Of a DNA stretch of 64,000 nt, positions 10,119 through 20,461 are shown piece by piece. Position 1 is the first letter of the stretch, and the number at the start of each line of letters is the position of its first letter. Below the pieces are notes generated by a model. It saw nothing but the letters and a program-made list of their open reading frames with translations. It was not told the DNA's origin and searched no databases. The position numbers were made by a program, and so were the translations under genes. The DNA is from Chlorops oryzae (Eukaryota; Arthropoda; Insecta; Diptera; Chloropidae), in the NCBI GenBank assembly GCA_020466095.1, contig CM035806.1:94449392-94513391 (forward strand), written 5' to 3'.

Positions 10119-11162
10119 ATTATACCCGACATATTCTGTGTCGAGGGTATATTTTGCATTCGTGCGGTTGTGTGTAGCAGCCAAAACCTGTCGAGAAAGA
10201 CCATACAAAATATATATAGAAATGATCAGCGTTATCAAGATTTCGCCATGTCCGTCCGTCTGTCTGTCTGTCTGTCTGTGGGGACATGAGAATTAACAAG
10301 TTCGAGAATGGACCCGATCGGACCATTTTAAAGTGCAAGGGTCTGTCATGGAAATCCGGAAAATACTACTCTTAAACCGCAAGTTTTTTTTTAGATATTT
10401 TATTGAAACTCGATATTTAAAAATATATTTAAGGGCAATTAATGTTATTTCCGAAATTTGAAAAAGTGGGCGCGGCAGGAGGGCGTTTCGTCCCAACTCC
10501 TGAAATTTGAATGGGACTTGAACCAAAGTTGGCATGTATGCCTCTTCTTTGGTCATCAACATACTCTCCAAAAATTTTATCTATCTTAATTAAGGGCGCA
10601 CCTGTAGTGCTAGGCAATGGCGTGTCCAGAGAAATACTGCTTTGATAGTGCTTATATTTTCCACAGTGGTATATTGAACAATTATAAGACATAAACCCAA
10701 AAAATTTTTGGGGGGGTGGGGGTCTAGAGAAAGTTTAGAGAGTTATGGACCAAAAACCAACAAAAATCCGAAATTTTAGCACTAAAATTTTTTCAAAAAA
10801 CTGGTCCTTTCTGGACCAGTTTGGAACTAGACCCTAACTAGACTAGTTGTAATCGGTTTCCTGAAAAACTTTTGACGCCAAAATTCTAAGCATTTTTCGC
10901 TTATTCTATATATAAATTTTCATCCAAATCGGACGCCATAAATTTTTCGGATTTTTTTGGTTTTTGGTCCATAACTCTCTAAACTTTCTCTAGCCCCCCC
11001 AAAATTTTGGGTTAATGTCTTATAATTGTTCAATATACCACTGTGGAAAATAAAAGCACTATCAAAGCAGTATTTCTCTAGACACTCCACTGGTGCTAGG
11101 GTCTTTCACAAAAGTACAAAAACTGACCAAAATCTGATTTTTTTCGCGAATTTCAAATTTGA
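10119..11162 (-). mobile_element. Family A Helentron-like copy A2, split by a hAT MITE and truncated
   Basis: The 3' end (GGTATAA on minus) lies at 10119. It carries GTGTCGAGGGTATAT, the (GTCT)n tract at 10255-10278 and the block GTGGGCGCGGCAGGAGGGCG. At 10614 it is interrupted by the MITE at 10615-11092 and resumes at 11093 with GTGCTAGGGTCTTTCACAAA, matching CTAGGGTCTGTCAC in A1. It stops near 11162, where a hAT transposase fragment begins, so the 5' hairpin end is missing. Confidence 0.75.
10615..11092. mobile_element. hAT MITE with long inverted repeats, 478 bp
   Basis: Starts CAATGGCGTGTCCAGAGAAA and ends TTTCTCTAGACACTCCACTG; the arms pair for about 170 bp. The 8-bp duplication GTGCTAGG lies at 10607-10614 and 11093-11100 and restores family A sequence when one copy is removed. 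CARTGG ends plus an 8-bp duplication indicate hAT. No coding sequence. Confidence 0.92.
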
Positions 11163-11335
11163 AGAAATCGCAATATATCTAGCGGATGCTGATAAAAGTA
11201 AAGAATCCTTACACCGCTACCCCGTAATCAAACAAATTTTTGTTAAATACTCCGCTTATACCATCTGCCCCTGTAGAAAGACTATTTTCCTTTGCGAGAA
11301 TTCGCAATTTCGAAATGCCTGTTTTATAGTGCATT
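11163..11335 (+). pseudogene. hAT transposase C-terminal (dimerisation domain) fragment
   Basis: Translation reads HRYPVIKQIFVKYSAYT in one frame and then, after loss of one base near 11260, PSAPVERLFSFARIRN in another frame. The order (YP..hydrophobic..APVERLFS) is the conserved C-terminal hAT dimerisation region. Everything upstream, including the DDE core, is absent. It abuts the truncated A2 copy on the left and the inverted-repeat element on the right. Its relation to neighbouring hAT MITEs is unknown. Confidence 0.75.
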
Positions 11336-12300
11336 TCCATATGGTGTTTAACTCGCGTTTAAGCGTTTAGGGCCCTAAACGAGGTGTTAAACTTGCGTTT
11401 TGCCATACAAAAGTTAAACGCGATAACAAAGTGTTTATCTCTTTAACACCTCATAAACACTGCCATCGATAGGAAAAAAAAATCGATTTTTCGTATCGGA
11501 TTTTCATGCATATCTAACTGTCAGAAGAAAATCAAAACAAAAAACGAAAATGGAAGGTAAAGACGAAATACTTTGCATTGAATATTTATCTAATTATTTG
11601 CAAATTATTTTTCCAGATATCAATAGCGACTGTCAAAATGCCATAAAATCTTGATATTTGTCGCTGGAATTATCCATTTCTTTTAACTTCACAAAATAAT
11701 TCCAATTTGTGTTGCTCATGTTTTGCAATGTTGCCAAAAGCAAAACTAAAAATTCCCTACAAACTACAAAAAATTCCCAAAATTTTTATACACACGGAAA
11801 AGTTCGAAAAAAATGTATAATATGCGCAAGGCATAATCTTGTATTGTGTGATTCTTGGTAGAGTATCGATGCTGAATGATAGTTTTTACCAAAAAGAATA
11901 AAATTAAGGTTATGGGCCATGTCACAGAAATCGATTTCAAAACCGTGTAAAAATTATAATCCTCCTAAATTCTTTCAGATATATTTTTTTCTGGGTTTTC
12001 CACTTCCAACGTTACGAGACGAGACGTTTATTTTGTCGTTTTTATTGATCGACAAGAAACCATATTCAAAATATCTCTTAATATTTAAGAATATACCATG
12101 AATTCCCTACATTTTTCCGATTTTAAAAATTCTGTCCCTCTTTCCCTTCAAGTGAATTTCTTACAAATGGCAACACTGCTTGAAATTGTAAATAAACAAA
12201 CAGCTGTCAAACTTAGACACCTCGCATACGTGGAACCGCTCCAAGTGTTTAGCTAAACATCTCAGAGTTAAACACCATATAGAAACGCGCTATAAAACCC
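11320..12300. mobile_element. Inverted-repeat element, about 980 bp, superfamily unknown
   Basis: The left end GTTTTATAGTGCATTTCCAT then ATGGTGTTTAACTC is matched by the reverse of the right end (GAGTTAAACACCAT, AGAAACGCGCTATAAAAC). Subterminal regions repeat GTGTTTAA/TTAAACAC and CGCGTTTAA. No clear target duplication; no coding sequence recognised inside. Confidence 0.65.
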
Positions 12301-12608
12301 ATGTTTTTTTTTTTTTTTTTTTTGACTTTTTGAAATAGTTTAGTTGCCAAACGAAAAAAACTTGGAATGTAGAGGCAAAATTCGGAGCAACATTTAGATA
12401 AAGTTCTGAGATAAATTGTAAAAAAATAATTTAAGAAAATCAATTATCCATTTTTGAAAGGTATGAAGTGGCCTCACATCGCAAAATACTGGCGAATGAT
12501 AATACATTGGATCTCAAGTAGTTTTTGTAGTAATCGAATTTGAAATTACATACAGCAATGAAATATTTTTATTCTAAATTTGATGATTAACGATGATAAT
12601 TTAGAGGG
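12301..12608. other. Unassigned DNA
   Basis: A poly-T tract at 12304-12323 followed by AT-rich sequence; nothing recognised. Confidence 0.4.
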
Positions 12609-12795
12609 AAGTAAGTAAGAAAGCTAAAGTCGGTCAAGCCCGACTTTAAAATACCCAGCGTCCCGACATTATCGGCGCACTATCTTTTGCCTCTCCATTT
12701 GTGGGCATGGCAGTGGGCGGGCCACATTTAATTTTGTCCTACACTTTTCATTCGCCTTGGTCAATCTATGCTGCGAATTTGAAGCTCCTTGACAC
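12609..12795 (+). mobile_element. Family B Helentron-like 5' fragment (B1)
   Basis: Begins AAGTAAGTAAGAAAGCTAAAG with the hairpin AGTCGGTCAAGCCCGACT and AATACCCAGCGTCCCGACAT, as in full family B copies, then runs to GCGAATTTGAAGCTCC, where it joins the end of a Tc1 transposase relic. The rest of family B is missing. Confidence 0.8.
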
Positions 12796-13610
12796 TTCCA
12801 AAATGAAATCATCTCTGCTTTTATGTAACGAAATATTTCTCTTTCTCTTTATATATGCCCACACATTTTCGATGACGTTTAGGTCTGGACTTTGTGGTCC
12901 AGTACATTGACTCCAACATCTAGGAAAAACTTGTTGATCATTTTGCTTTTGTAGCATGAAGCATTATCTTGCTGCATAATAAACGTTTCTCCGATCAATT
13001 TATCCCCTGATGGGAATGCGTGATTATTCAAAATTATCAGATATTTATCTTGATTCATGAAACCATCGATCGGCACCAAATCTCCCAACCCACTTCTAGA
13101 AAGGCAACCCCAGAACATTACTGAGCCGCCGCCACCATGACTTACTTTTTCGCACACGCGGGAACGCTTCTGCTTTTTGAGGCTGTGGAAGTCTTACGTA
13201 TACCTTCTTTCTCGAAGAATTATTATATTCGAAAAAGCTTTCATCCGTCCAAAGAACGTTCCTCCAAAACTCTTTCGGCTTGAGAACATACATTTTAGCG
13301 AAAGCTACACGTTTAAGCTGGTTCTGTTGGGATATACATATATGGAATCTCTCTTGCTATGTAGGTCTTAAAATCTGCTTCTTTCATCCGTCGCCGAATT
13401 ATCCTTTCACTTATTGAATGTTCAGATGTTTTTTTCCACTCCTCTGCAGCATAATTACGTTTCAATAATAGATCCGCTTTAAATTTGCGCAAAAGGATTC
13501 GGTCTTCGGGAAGAGAAGTTTTGCGTTTAGCACCTGATCGTGGCAATTTTTTCACGTCCTTTGGCTTTTTGAATTTGTTTATTTGGAAATGAACTGTTTG
13601 ACGCTGGCAT
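12790..13610 (-). pseudogene. Tc1-type transposase relic
   Basis: Read from about 13610 down. Fragments in order: an N-terminal helix-turn-helix part (KKLPRSGAKRKTSLPEDRIL to IIRRRMKEADFKTY), NVLWTDESFFEY with the first catalytic D, GGGGSVMFWGCLSRSGLGDL, FIMQQDNASCYKSK with the second D, and QSPDLNVIENVWAYIKRKRN with the catalytic E. This is the Tc1 DDE order. Four frames are needed, so at least three frameshifts break it. Terminal inverted repeats were not found; the 3' side is cut by family B. Confidence 0.85.
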
Positions 13611-13689
13611 TAAACTTGGCTACTATCGAAGCTCTAACAATATACAATCCTAGATCCATAACAATATTATTAAAACATACAAAAAGCGA

Positions 13690-14310
13690 ATCCAATATTC
13701 TTCATATTAGGCTCGTTTAAAAGGTAATTTTGTAAATTTTTCGAATATGCATACTGAACATGCTCGTTCTTGTTCCTACGGCATCTATATTATAGATTGA
13801 AGTTCGTGAGGCTTTTTTCTTTAATTTAAGCCTTTTTTTGTATGGGGACCCCCCTAAGGAGGGGAGATAGAGGGTAGGTATGTTTGAAGAAAATGCTTAT
13901 GGTAAAAGAATAATGGGGGTTGGTCATATATACCATCCCCCTAGGAGGGGTTTGACTGTAGTGACAACCATTTTGTATGAAATTGTGATAAAATTAAGGT
14001 AATTTTGTATGGGTGACCCCCTAAGGAGGGGAGATAGGGTGTCAGTATGTTGGAAAAAAATCTTAGGGGGACAAAGTTGATGCGGGTCGGTCATACATTT
14101 GACTCTTCTAGGGGCACTGTGGGGCTAGTTGCGACGGTGGGGGGGAAAATTTATAAAAATATTTTTTTTGTATGGGAGCCCCCTTAAGGAGGAGACATAG
14201 GTGGCATATTTGTTTAGAGAAAATATTCGGGGGAGAAATATAATGGGGGTCGGTGTTATGTTTTACCCCTCTAGGAGCGACTCTGGGACAGTTATAAAGC
14301 TTTTCATGGA
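13690..14310 (-). repeat. Family C repeat copy C2
   Basis: Inverted relative to the copy at 5467-7170: TTCTTCATATTAGGCTCGTT, ATGCATACTGAACATGCTC, then three blocks carrying CCCCCTAAGGAGGGGAGATA and CCTAGGAGGGGTTTGACTGT. It ends near TACCCCTCTAGGAGCGACTC. No coding sequence. Confidence 0.75.
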
Positions 14311-14727
14311 TTTTTTCTCGTTTTATCCCATCTTTGACCCCGATGAGGAGCCATTTGCCGACACCCCACCCTCCTCATTTGTTGGCTCATGCATTTTTAT
14401 ACCAAACCTCACAAAATAAGAGGTTACAGCGTATCGAAAACTTGTTACTAAGAATCTCCATACAACACTATGTCACACCTAATATACATACATACGTGAA
14501 CTCAGCAGTTTTACACATGACATTCAGTTGAACAGTAAAAATGTTTCCCAATAAAATTCTTAGAATAGTCGCAACACCCAAAAAATTTAATTTAGTTCAC
14601 CTTTACTGATGAAAATACGCGCAGAAATTGAAATGAAGTGCGTGTCAAAATATAAATATTTATGCCTCAGCGAAATCCGGTCATTACAGTTATTCTGATA
14701 AATAAACAGAGAGTGAATAAAGAAAAC
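14311..14727. other. Unassigned DNA
   Basis: No gene or element recognised. GATAAATAAACAGAGAGTGAA near 14696 resembles the polyA end of a retroelement, but nothing else supports that. Confidence 0.35.
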
Positions 14728-14735
14728 TTCTAGAT

Positions 14736-14954
14736 CAGTGATGTTCACGCCATACATCATTTGATGGCGCTTGTTTCACACGTATTGCTTACGCTCTTTA
14801 TTCAGTCGGTAACAAGAGGCCGACAAAACAACATCGCGCGCATCTGTAGAGCTTTTTTGTTTCACTGCATAGAAGAATTAATACAAAAAATTTTTTTTTT
14901 GCGCTCGCTCTTTTCTCACTCACACAGTCTCACGGCTAATTTTGAACATCACTG
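14736..14954. mobile_element. hAT MITE, 219 bp
   Basis: Ends are CAGTGATGTTCA and TGAACATCACTG, a perfect 12-bp inverted repeat. An exact 8-bp duplication TTCTAGAT lies at 14728-14735 and 14955-14962. Interior is GC-richer (ATCGCGCGCATC, TTTGCGCTCGCTC). No coding potential. Confidence 0.94.
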
Positions 14955-14969
14955 TTCTAGATTCTTTGC

Positions 14970-15550
14970 ACACGTGTTGTTGTTGTTGATACGCTCTTCG
15001 TATGGTGCATCATTATTGCACCGTCACCTTACTCTGTTAAAGACAATAAACGTCGACATTCGAGAGTTGAGTTTGTCAAAATAATTGTGCCGATGACTCT
15101 ACGACTGTACACAGTGTCGAGTCTCCATACATCTGGTGGCCAAATATAGAAGGAGTTGTGCTAGAGCAATGAAATTTGGCATGTAGGTTTATTTTCATAA
15201 AATTAAGAAATTTTGAAAAAATTTTGAAAATCGAACAACCCCAACCCCTACCCCCCATGTAAAGGAGGGACCCAAATTCCACAATTTTAGTCCTAGATGC
15301 TTGAAATTCAGAATAGAGTTTACTGTTAAGCTCCAAAATGGGAAAATTTTCATTTAAATTTGCTACCATGCCCATTTTTTGTTATATGCCCACTCAAAGT
15401 TGGTAAATAGAGTACTTTTAAAACTTCCGAAAATCGGATAGAAATTCAGAAAATATTAATAAATGATATTTGTTTTTAAAAAGTAAATGTTTATTCAACA
15501 CAAAAAAAAAAAAAAAAATACGATCCAGCCCTAGGGGATGTCTTTTAATT
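14970..15550. other. Unassigned DNA with a G/C-run block
   Basis: The stretch 15120-15370 (AATGAAATTTGGCATGTAGG, CCCCTACCCCCCATGTAAAG) resembles many interspersed fly repeats with AAATTTGG.ATG and C/G-run motifs, but no termini were found. No supported coding sequence. Confidence 0.4.
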
Positions 15551-15556
15551 ACGAAC

Positions 15557-15668
15557 GATTTTATTACTGTTTCTCGTTCCCGTCTTAAGTCTTTGCGTAC
15601 ACAGTAATATAAAAAGCGAGAGAGATAGAGCAAAAACTTAAGACGCGAACATCGTCTTTCGTAATAAA
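15557..15668. repeat. Palindromic hairpin element (family E)
   Basis: TTATTACTGTTTCTCGTTCC, then GTCTTAAGTCTTTGC, are mirrored by GCAAAAACTTAAGACGCGAAC and TCTTTCGTAATAAA. Same core as the hairpin at 7171-7244. Confidence 0.65.
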
Positions 15669-15669
15669 T

Positions 15670-16900
15670 GTACAGCCCATTACCCAAGTAAAAATGTGAG
15701 ATGCTGAAATTTTTCGTGCAAATTTGCATTGATAAGTGTTATAACAAAAAAAAAAAAAAAACCTTTTCCTTGATTTTTCCAGACAATGTTTTTTCGAATA
15801 TTTTTCATTAATAGTATTAGTTTTATTAATAATAGTTTTTGGCGTATAACGCATTTTTAGGCTTGAGAACTCTTTTTTATATTATATATTTGCATGTTTT
15901 TCTCTTTTTTAGGATTCAGCCAGCTTCGATTTTGATGAACTTATCAATTCCTTGAAATAAGGCTTTTTATTTTGAAATTTCAATTTTCCTTTTTTAAATT
16001 TAACATAATTTAATTTTATTTTAAAATTTTCACTGACACTGAAAAATGAACCACTACAATTCTTTCAGTGCAAAGCAGAGAGCTATTTTCGTTAAAATAA
16101 TGCTTTGTGAGATTAGTTTGGCATGAATGCTTCTGAAGGTAAGACCTATGTCGCTCGTCTTCGCAAAATGAAAACCGAATTTGAATATTATGAAGTTGTT
16201 GCACCACTACATGTTCATGAGCTTAGGTTTGCTTATGTATTGCGCCCAGCCCTGCATATGTTATATTTTCGAAAAGTTGCATAGTGCATTTTAAGGCATC
16301 TTATATAGGCATCATAACTTACGAATCTGCAAGCGAATTCTTTCAATAAGTTTTTTTTTTTTTGTAAACAATAGTATTAAAAAAAATATATAAAAAAACT
16401 GGAGAGGTCTTTTTTCGTAAAATTGTTTAAATGTTTTTTAAAATTTATGATTTTTTTAACTAACGCTACTTTTTATGAGATTTAAATTCAAAAAAATCTT
16501 TTTGAAATAATATTACAAATTTTTTATATTTTTCATTTATATATGGGCGATTCCGCTATACACGATTTCCGATACTAATTTTTTGTTTACGATAAAAGTG
16601 TTTTTTTTTTTTTTGTCAATAGTACAAAGAAAGTCGAAATTTAATATTAAGTTTATTTATATTTGATTAAACTACTTATTTCATTTATTGGCGCGATTGA
16701 AAATATTACTAATCAAAAATCCTGACAAAACTTTAAAGTCATACCTTTTTAAACTGTCACAAAACAGCCGTTACCGACAGTTTGTGGTTACATTTAACCG
16801 ACTTAACTGAAGTGGGAATATTAATTTATCCTCGCGTTGACAAAAACGTTAATATATGTTGTTATTTATTAAACATTATTGATTCCTAAAATACATTGTT
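15670..16900. other. Unassigned AT-rich DNA
   Basis: Long T and A runs and short ORFs; no gene, repeat boundary or RNA gene recognised. Confidence 0.4.
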
Positions 16901-16905
16901 GACTT

Positions 16906-17113
16906 GTTGCACCCGCGATACAAAAAGTGTAAAAGTTTACTTTTTTTTTCACAGAAATAAAGAGCTAGCATTCCGAAACTTTGTGAAAGTAAGAAGAAAC
17001 CAAAACTTTACATAAATTAATCGTTTTTCAGAGTGTAGTGATTGCCAGGTTAAAATAATCGATAATTTAAATTGGTTGCACCCGCGATTTTGATGTCAGA
17101 TCGCGGGTGCAAC
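16906..17113. mobile_element. Small inverted-repeat element, GTTGCACCCGCGAT ends
   Basis: GTTGCACCCGCGAT starts at 16906 and ATCGCGGGTGCAAC ends at 17113, a 14-bp perfect inverted repeat. A second forward copy at 17075-17088 forms a tight hairpin (14-bp stem, 11-nt loop) with the right end. No certain target duplication; possible MITE. Confidence 0.6.
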
Positions 17114-17473
17114 TTTTTGTCATTTAACCTTCTTGTGCGATTTACTACATATTTTGTTATTTTGATATGCCCTGACTAATGATATATGCTGAAAGCCATC
17201 GTCAACAGTGCCCTAGGATTTTATGATTTAGCTCGCAGTCACTCTAAGAACATCTTTAAATATGTGGTAAAAATAGAAATTACCCAGTAGTCAGTAGGTC
17301 GCCCCCGATATTTGTGACATGCCAAAGTGCCAGTCCTTGATGACTAGCCATTTCACCTACCACATGAACCTGAAAGAGTAGATAGGCCTCAGCTCACATT
17401 TCCCTATTCGCTGCGTCTGATTGTTTTTGCTGTTGTCTGCTTTTACCTCGCATTCTGATCATTTGCCCGTTAA

Positions 17474-17552
17474 GCGTTCGATAGCGCAGTGGTTCAAACT
17501 ATGACTCGATACCCGGGAGGTTCGGCATTCAATCCCTGCGGGCGGCGAGAAT
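17474..17552 (+). promoter_or_regulatory. tRNA-like module 1 of T1 (A and B boxes)
   Basis: A box TAGCGCAGTGG at 17482-17492; B-box position GCATTCAATCCC about 43 bp later (GGGTTCAATCCC in copies T2 and T3). This is tRNA spacing, but the acceptor and T stems pair poorly, so it is a tRNA-derived Pol III promoter rather than a functional tRNA gene. Runs of T follow within 10 bp. Confidence 0.65.
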
Positions 17553-17794
17553 TTTTCCTAAATTTTTTACTTGTTTTATAAATTAGAGTTTTTTTTTTTT
17601 TTGTTCATAGTTCAGTTATTTTGGAAGACAAACATTTTCCCCTAAATTTTTAAGGTTTTATTTATTTTTTTTTTTTTTAATGGTTCATTTTCAAGTAAAA
17701 AAATTTTGGAGTGAAAAAATTCGTTAAATACGTTTCTCAAAATCTGAGCAACCCTAGAAACTCAAGTGAGCATTTTTACCAAGAAATTAAATTC

Positions 17795-17872
17795 GTTCGT
17801 TTAGCGTAATGGTTAAGGCGTTCGCCCAGCGATCTGGTGGTCAGCGGTTCGAGGCTCGGTGGAGGCGAGAAA
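17795..17872 (+). promoter_or_regulatory. tRNA-like module 2 of T1 (A and B boxes)
   Basis: A box TAGCGTAATGGTTAAGG from 17802; B box GGTTCGAGGCT at 17846-17856, 44 bp downstream. It is followed by GGCGAGAAAATTTT. The sequence differs from module 1, so it is a second tRNA-like unit and not a simple duplicate. Present in all three T copies. Confidence 0.65.
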
Positions 17873-18293
17873 ATTTTAAGAGAAGTTAAGATAAAAAAGA
17901 TTTAAAATAAAAAATAGATAAACAAAAAAATATGATAATTAATAGAATAAATAAATTTAAAAAAAGTCAAAACAAAAAATGAAATTTTTCTTTTTTCTCA
18001 GTCGCTGGTGCTAGGCCATTTTCCTGCCCCTTTTCGCTAGCGAAATGACTGGTTAAAGGTGGCGCATAAAAGGACGACCTGTCCCCGGCAATGAGATCGT
18101 AATTTTAAATTCGCCAGCGTTTTGGATAGGAAAGGGACTGATCCCCGACACCCAGTGACTAGTGAAATCGCTGGTGTTGTGGTGGCTCCGCTGACTACTG
18201 GGAAGTGACCGATTTAGTCGTAGTTCTACTTCAATCGCACTAGTATAGTCACTGAACAGTAGCTATAAGGCTGCGAATCATTGCTATGCAAAC

Positions 18294-18942
18294 TGTTGTG
18301 AGTTACAACATTCGTGTACTCACTGTACGACCTAGCGTGAATCGAGCAGCCAATCGTTTTCGCAAGAACAGCGAATAACGGACAGAAGCAAACAAAAGAA
18401 ATGCAACGATCGGAGACAATGACGCAATATCGTCACCAAAGCAGAACTAGAACTGGAACGCAGAAGTAGGTCAGCGGTAATGAGAGCAACGACTACGTCA
18501 GCACCAGCGGTTATACGAAGTTATGGAGAAAAGCGAAATTGGGCAATAGGCGATTGCACAGCAGCAGTTCGTCATTTGCGGAAGTGTTGCAGATTTGGCG
18601 AGAAAGTGCAGCCTAAGCACTTTCTACTTATAAAAGAGAAGAATCAACATCGAAAAAGGGACTCTTGATTCAGTATTCAAAGTCTCAACTCCGATGCACG
18701 TACTCACCCAAGGGCCACGACAGCGGAGCGTAGACTTAAGTGTTAGACAGGGAATTAGGGAAGTCCTTCGAGTCAATTAGGAGCTAGAGTAGGATCAAAA
18801 CATTGTAATTATAATAATAAGTAAATTAATAAAAGGACTTAAATGAATTCTCTGTGTCCTGGTTTTTATTTATAAAGGATATTTAGGTCTATGTAGTAGT
18901 CTGGAGGAGTCAGACAGATACATTCCCCTAATAATCACAACA
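18294..18942 (+). mobile_element. Probable solo LTR, 649 bp
   Basis: Starts TGTTGTGA and ends TCACAACA, an 8-bp perfect inverted repeat with TG...CA ends. TATAAAAG at 18629-18636 is a promoter candidate and TTAATAAAAGGACTT near 18826 supplies a polyA signal, about 115 bp before the end. This is the U3-R-U5 order of a BEL/Pao- or Gypsy-type LTR. Flanks are CAAAC and AACCT, so no clean target duplication. No internal retroelement region adjoins it. It lies between the two inverted T copies. Confidence 0.6.
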
Positions 18943-19548
18943 AACCTTAACGGTTTCTATAGTGTTTGAAAATAGCCGTTGGCAACTGATTTGGTCACAA
19001 TGGGGTTTCAAATACGTATTCAAGAACTTAAAAGTAATCTACCATTTTTTTATATGATTGATTATTTTATAAGAGGTTATAATTTGTAAAACTAAAAAGT
19101 TCTTCAACATGATTCAAAATTAGGTTTAAACAAAAAAGTGTATTTAAAACGCATAATGTATGGTATGCATTTATCATAAAATACAAAAAATTACATTTCT
19201 AACGCCAAAATAAGGATTTGAAAATATTATATTTATAACATAAATTAAAAACTAAGCATATTTCTTGAGGGGCGTTATTTTTGAAGGAGTAGCATGCATT
19301 CTTTCACCATAAAACTGGAAGCGTTTGTAAAATTTCGTTTTGCAAATAAGCTGAACTGATACTCAAATACTATTTATTATTTATTCAATTCAATATGAAA
19401 GATTTTTTCTTGTCAGTTTTAAAATTTGGTGGCAACAAATTCTTAGGAACAAAAATTTATTAAAAATCAGTGGCAACATTTCAAATAGTACGTTACTGAG
19501 CGCTTATATTGTGTGATTTCTGCTTGTTTCTGAGATGTTTTCTGTGAC
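18943..19548. other. Unassigned AT-rich DNA between the solo LTR and T2
   Basis: No coding sequence or element boundary recognised. Confidence 0.4.
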
Positions 19549-19887
19549 TACCCAGTAGTCAGCGGAGCCACCACAACACTAGCGATTTCACTAGTCACTG
19601 GGTGTCGGGGATCGGTCCCTTTCCTATCCAAGACGCTGGCAAATTTAACATTACGATCTCATTGCCGGGGACAGGTCGTCCTTTTATGCACCACCTTTAA
19701 CCAGTCATTTCGCTAGCGAAAAGGGACAAGAAAATGGCCTAGCACCAGCGACTGAGAAAAAAATAAAATTTAATTTTTTGTTTTGAATTTTTTTAAATTT
19801 ATTTATTTTATTAGTTATAATATTTTTTTGTTTATCTATTTTTTATTTTAAAATTTTTTATCTTACTTCTCTTAAAATTTTCTCGCC

Positions 19888-19957
19888 TCCACCGAGCCTC
19901 GAACCGCTGACCACCAGATCGCTGGGCGAACGCCTTAACCATTACGCTAAACGAACG
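19888..19957 (-). promoter_or_regulatory. tRNA-like module 2 of T2
   Basis: On the minus strand: A box TAGCGTAATGG (19939-19949) and B box GGTTCGAGGCT (19895-19905), as in T1. Confidence 0.65.
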
Positions 19958-20195
19958 AAATTAATTTCTTGGTCAAAATGCTCACTTGAGTTGCTAGGGT
20001 TGCTCAGATTTTCGGAAACGTATTTAACGAATTTTTTCACTCCAAAAATTGTTCACTTGAAAATGAACCATTAAAAATAAAAATAAAACCTTAAAAATTT
20101 AGGGGAAAATGTTTGTCTTCCAAAATAACTGAACTATGAACAAAAAAAAAAAACTCTAGTTTATAAAAAAAGTAAAAAATTTTGGAAAAATTCTC

Positions 20196-20268
20196 GCCGC
20201 CCGCAGGGATTGAACCCCGAACCTCCCGGCTATCGAGTCATAGTTTGAACCACTGCGCTATCGAACGC
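20196..20268 (-). promoter_or_regulatory. tRNA-like module 1 of T2
   Basis: On the minus strand: A box TAGCGCAGTGG (20250-20260) and B box GGTTCAATCCC (20206-20216), a full match to the GGTTCRANNCC consensus. Confidence 0.7.
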
Positions 20269-20461
20269 TTAACGGGCTAATGATTAGAATGCGAGGTTAA
20301 AGCAGACAACAGCAAAAACAATCATACGCAGCGAATAGGGAAATGTGAGCTGAGGCCTATCTACTCTTTCAGGTTCATGTGGTAGGTGAAATGGCTAGTC
20401 ATCAAGGACTGGCACTTTGGCATGTCACAAATATCGGGGGCGACCTACTGACTTCTGGGTA

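Larger units (their letters stand above)
17283..18202 (+). mobile_element. Family T element copy T1, with two tRNA-like modules
   Basis: A 920-bp element with ends CCCAGTAGTCAG and CTGACTACTGGG (12-bp perfect inverted repeat); TA precedes it (17281-17282) and AA follows. The terminal TCAG is followed by TAGG at the left and, in reverse, by CGGAGCC at the right, so the ends are distinct. Two tRNA-like Pol III promoter modules lie inside in the same direction (17474-17552 and 17795-17872), each followed by T-runs. The 3' third is GC-richer (TTTTCGCTAGCGAAATGACT, CGACCTGTCCCCGGCAATGA). No transposase. The same element recurs at 19551-20459 (inverted) and 25801-26709. Confidence 0.9.
19551..20459 (-). 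mobile_element. Family T element copy T2 (inverted)
   Basis: A 909-bp copy of T1 in opposite orientation. In window orientation it starts CCCAGTAGTCAGCGGAGCC and ends GACCTACTGACTTCTGGG (one terminal mismatch). TA flanks both sides (19549-19550 and 20460-20461), the Tc1/mariner-type duplication. Both tRNA-like modules are present on the minus strand. T1 and T2 can pair over nearly their full length. Confidence 0.9.

Noticed and set aside
17474..17552. Functional tRNA gene
   Set aside because: A and B boxes fit, but acceptor and T stems do not pair well and the unit sits inside a repeated TIR element; the same applies to the other modules.
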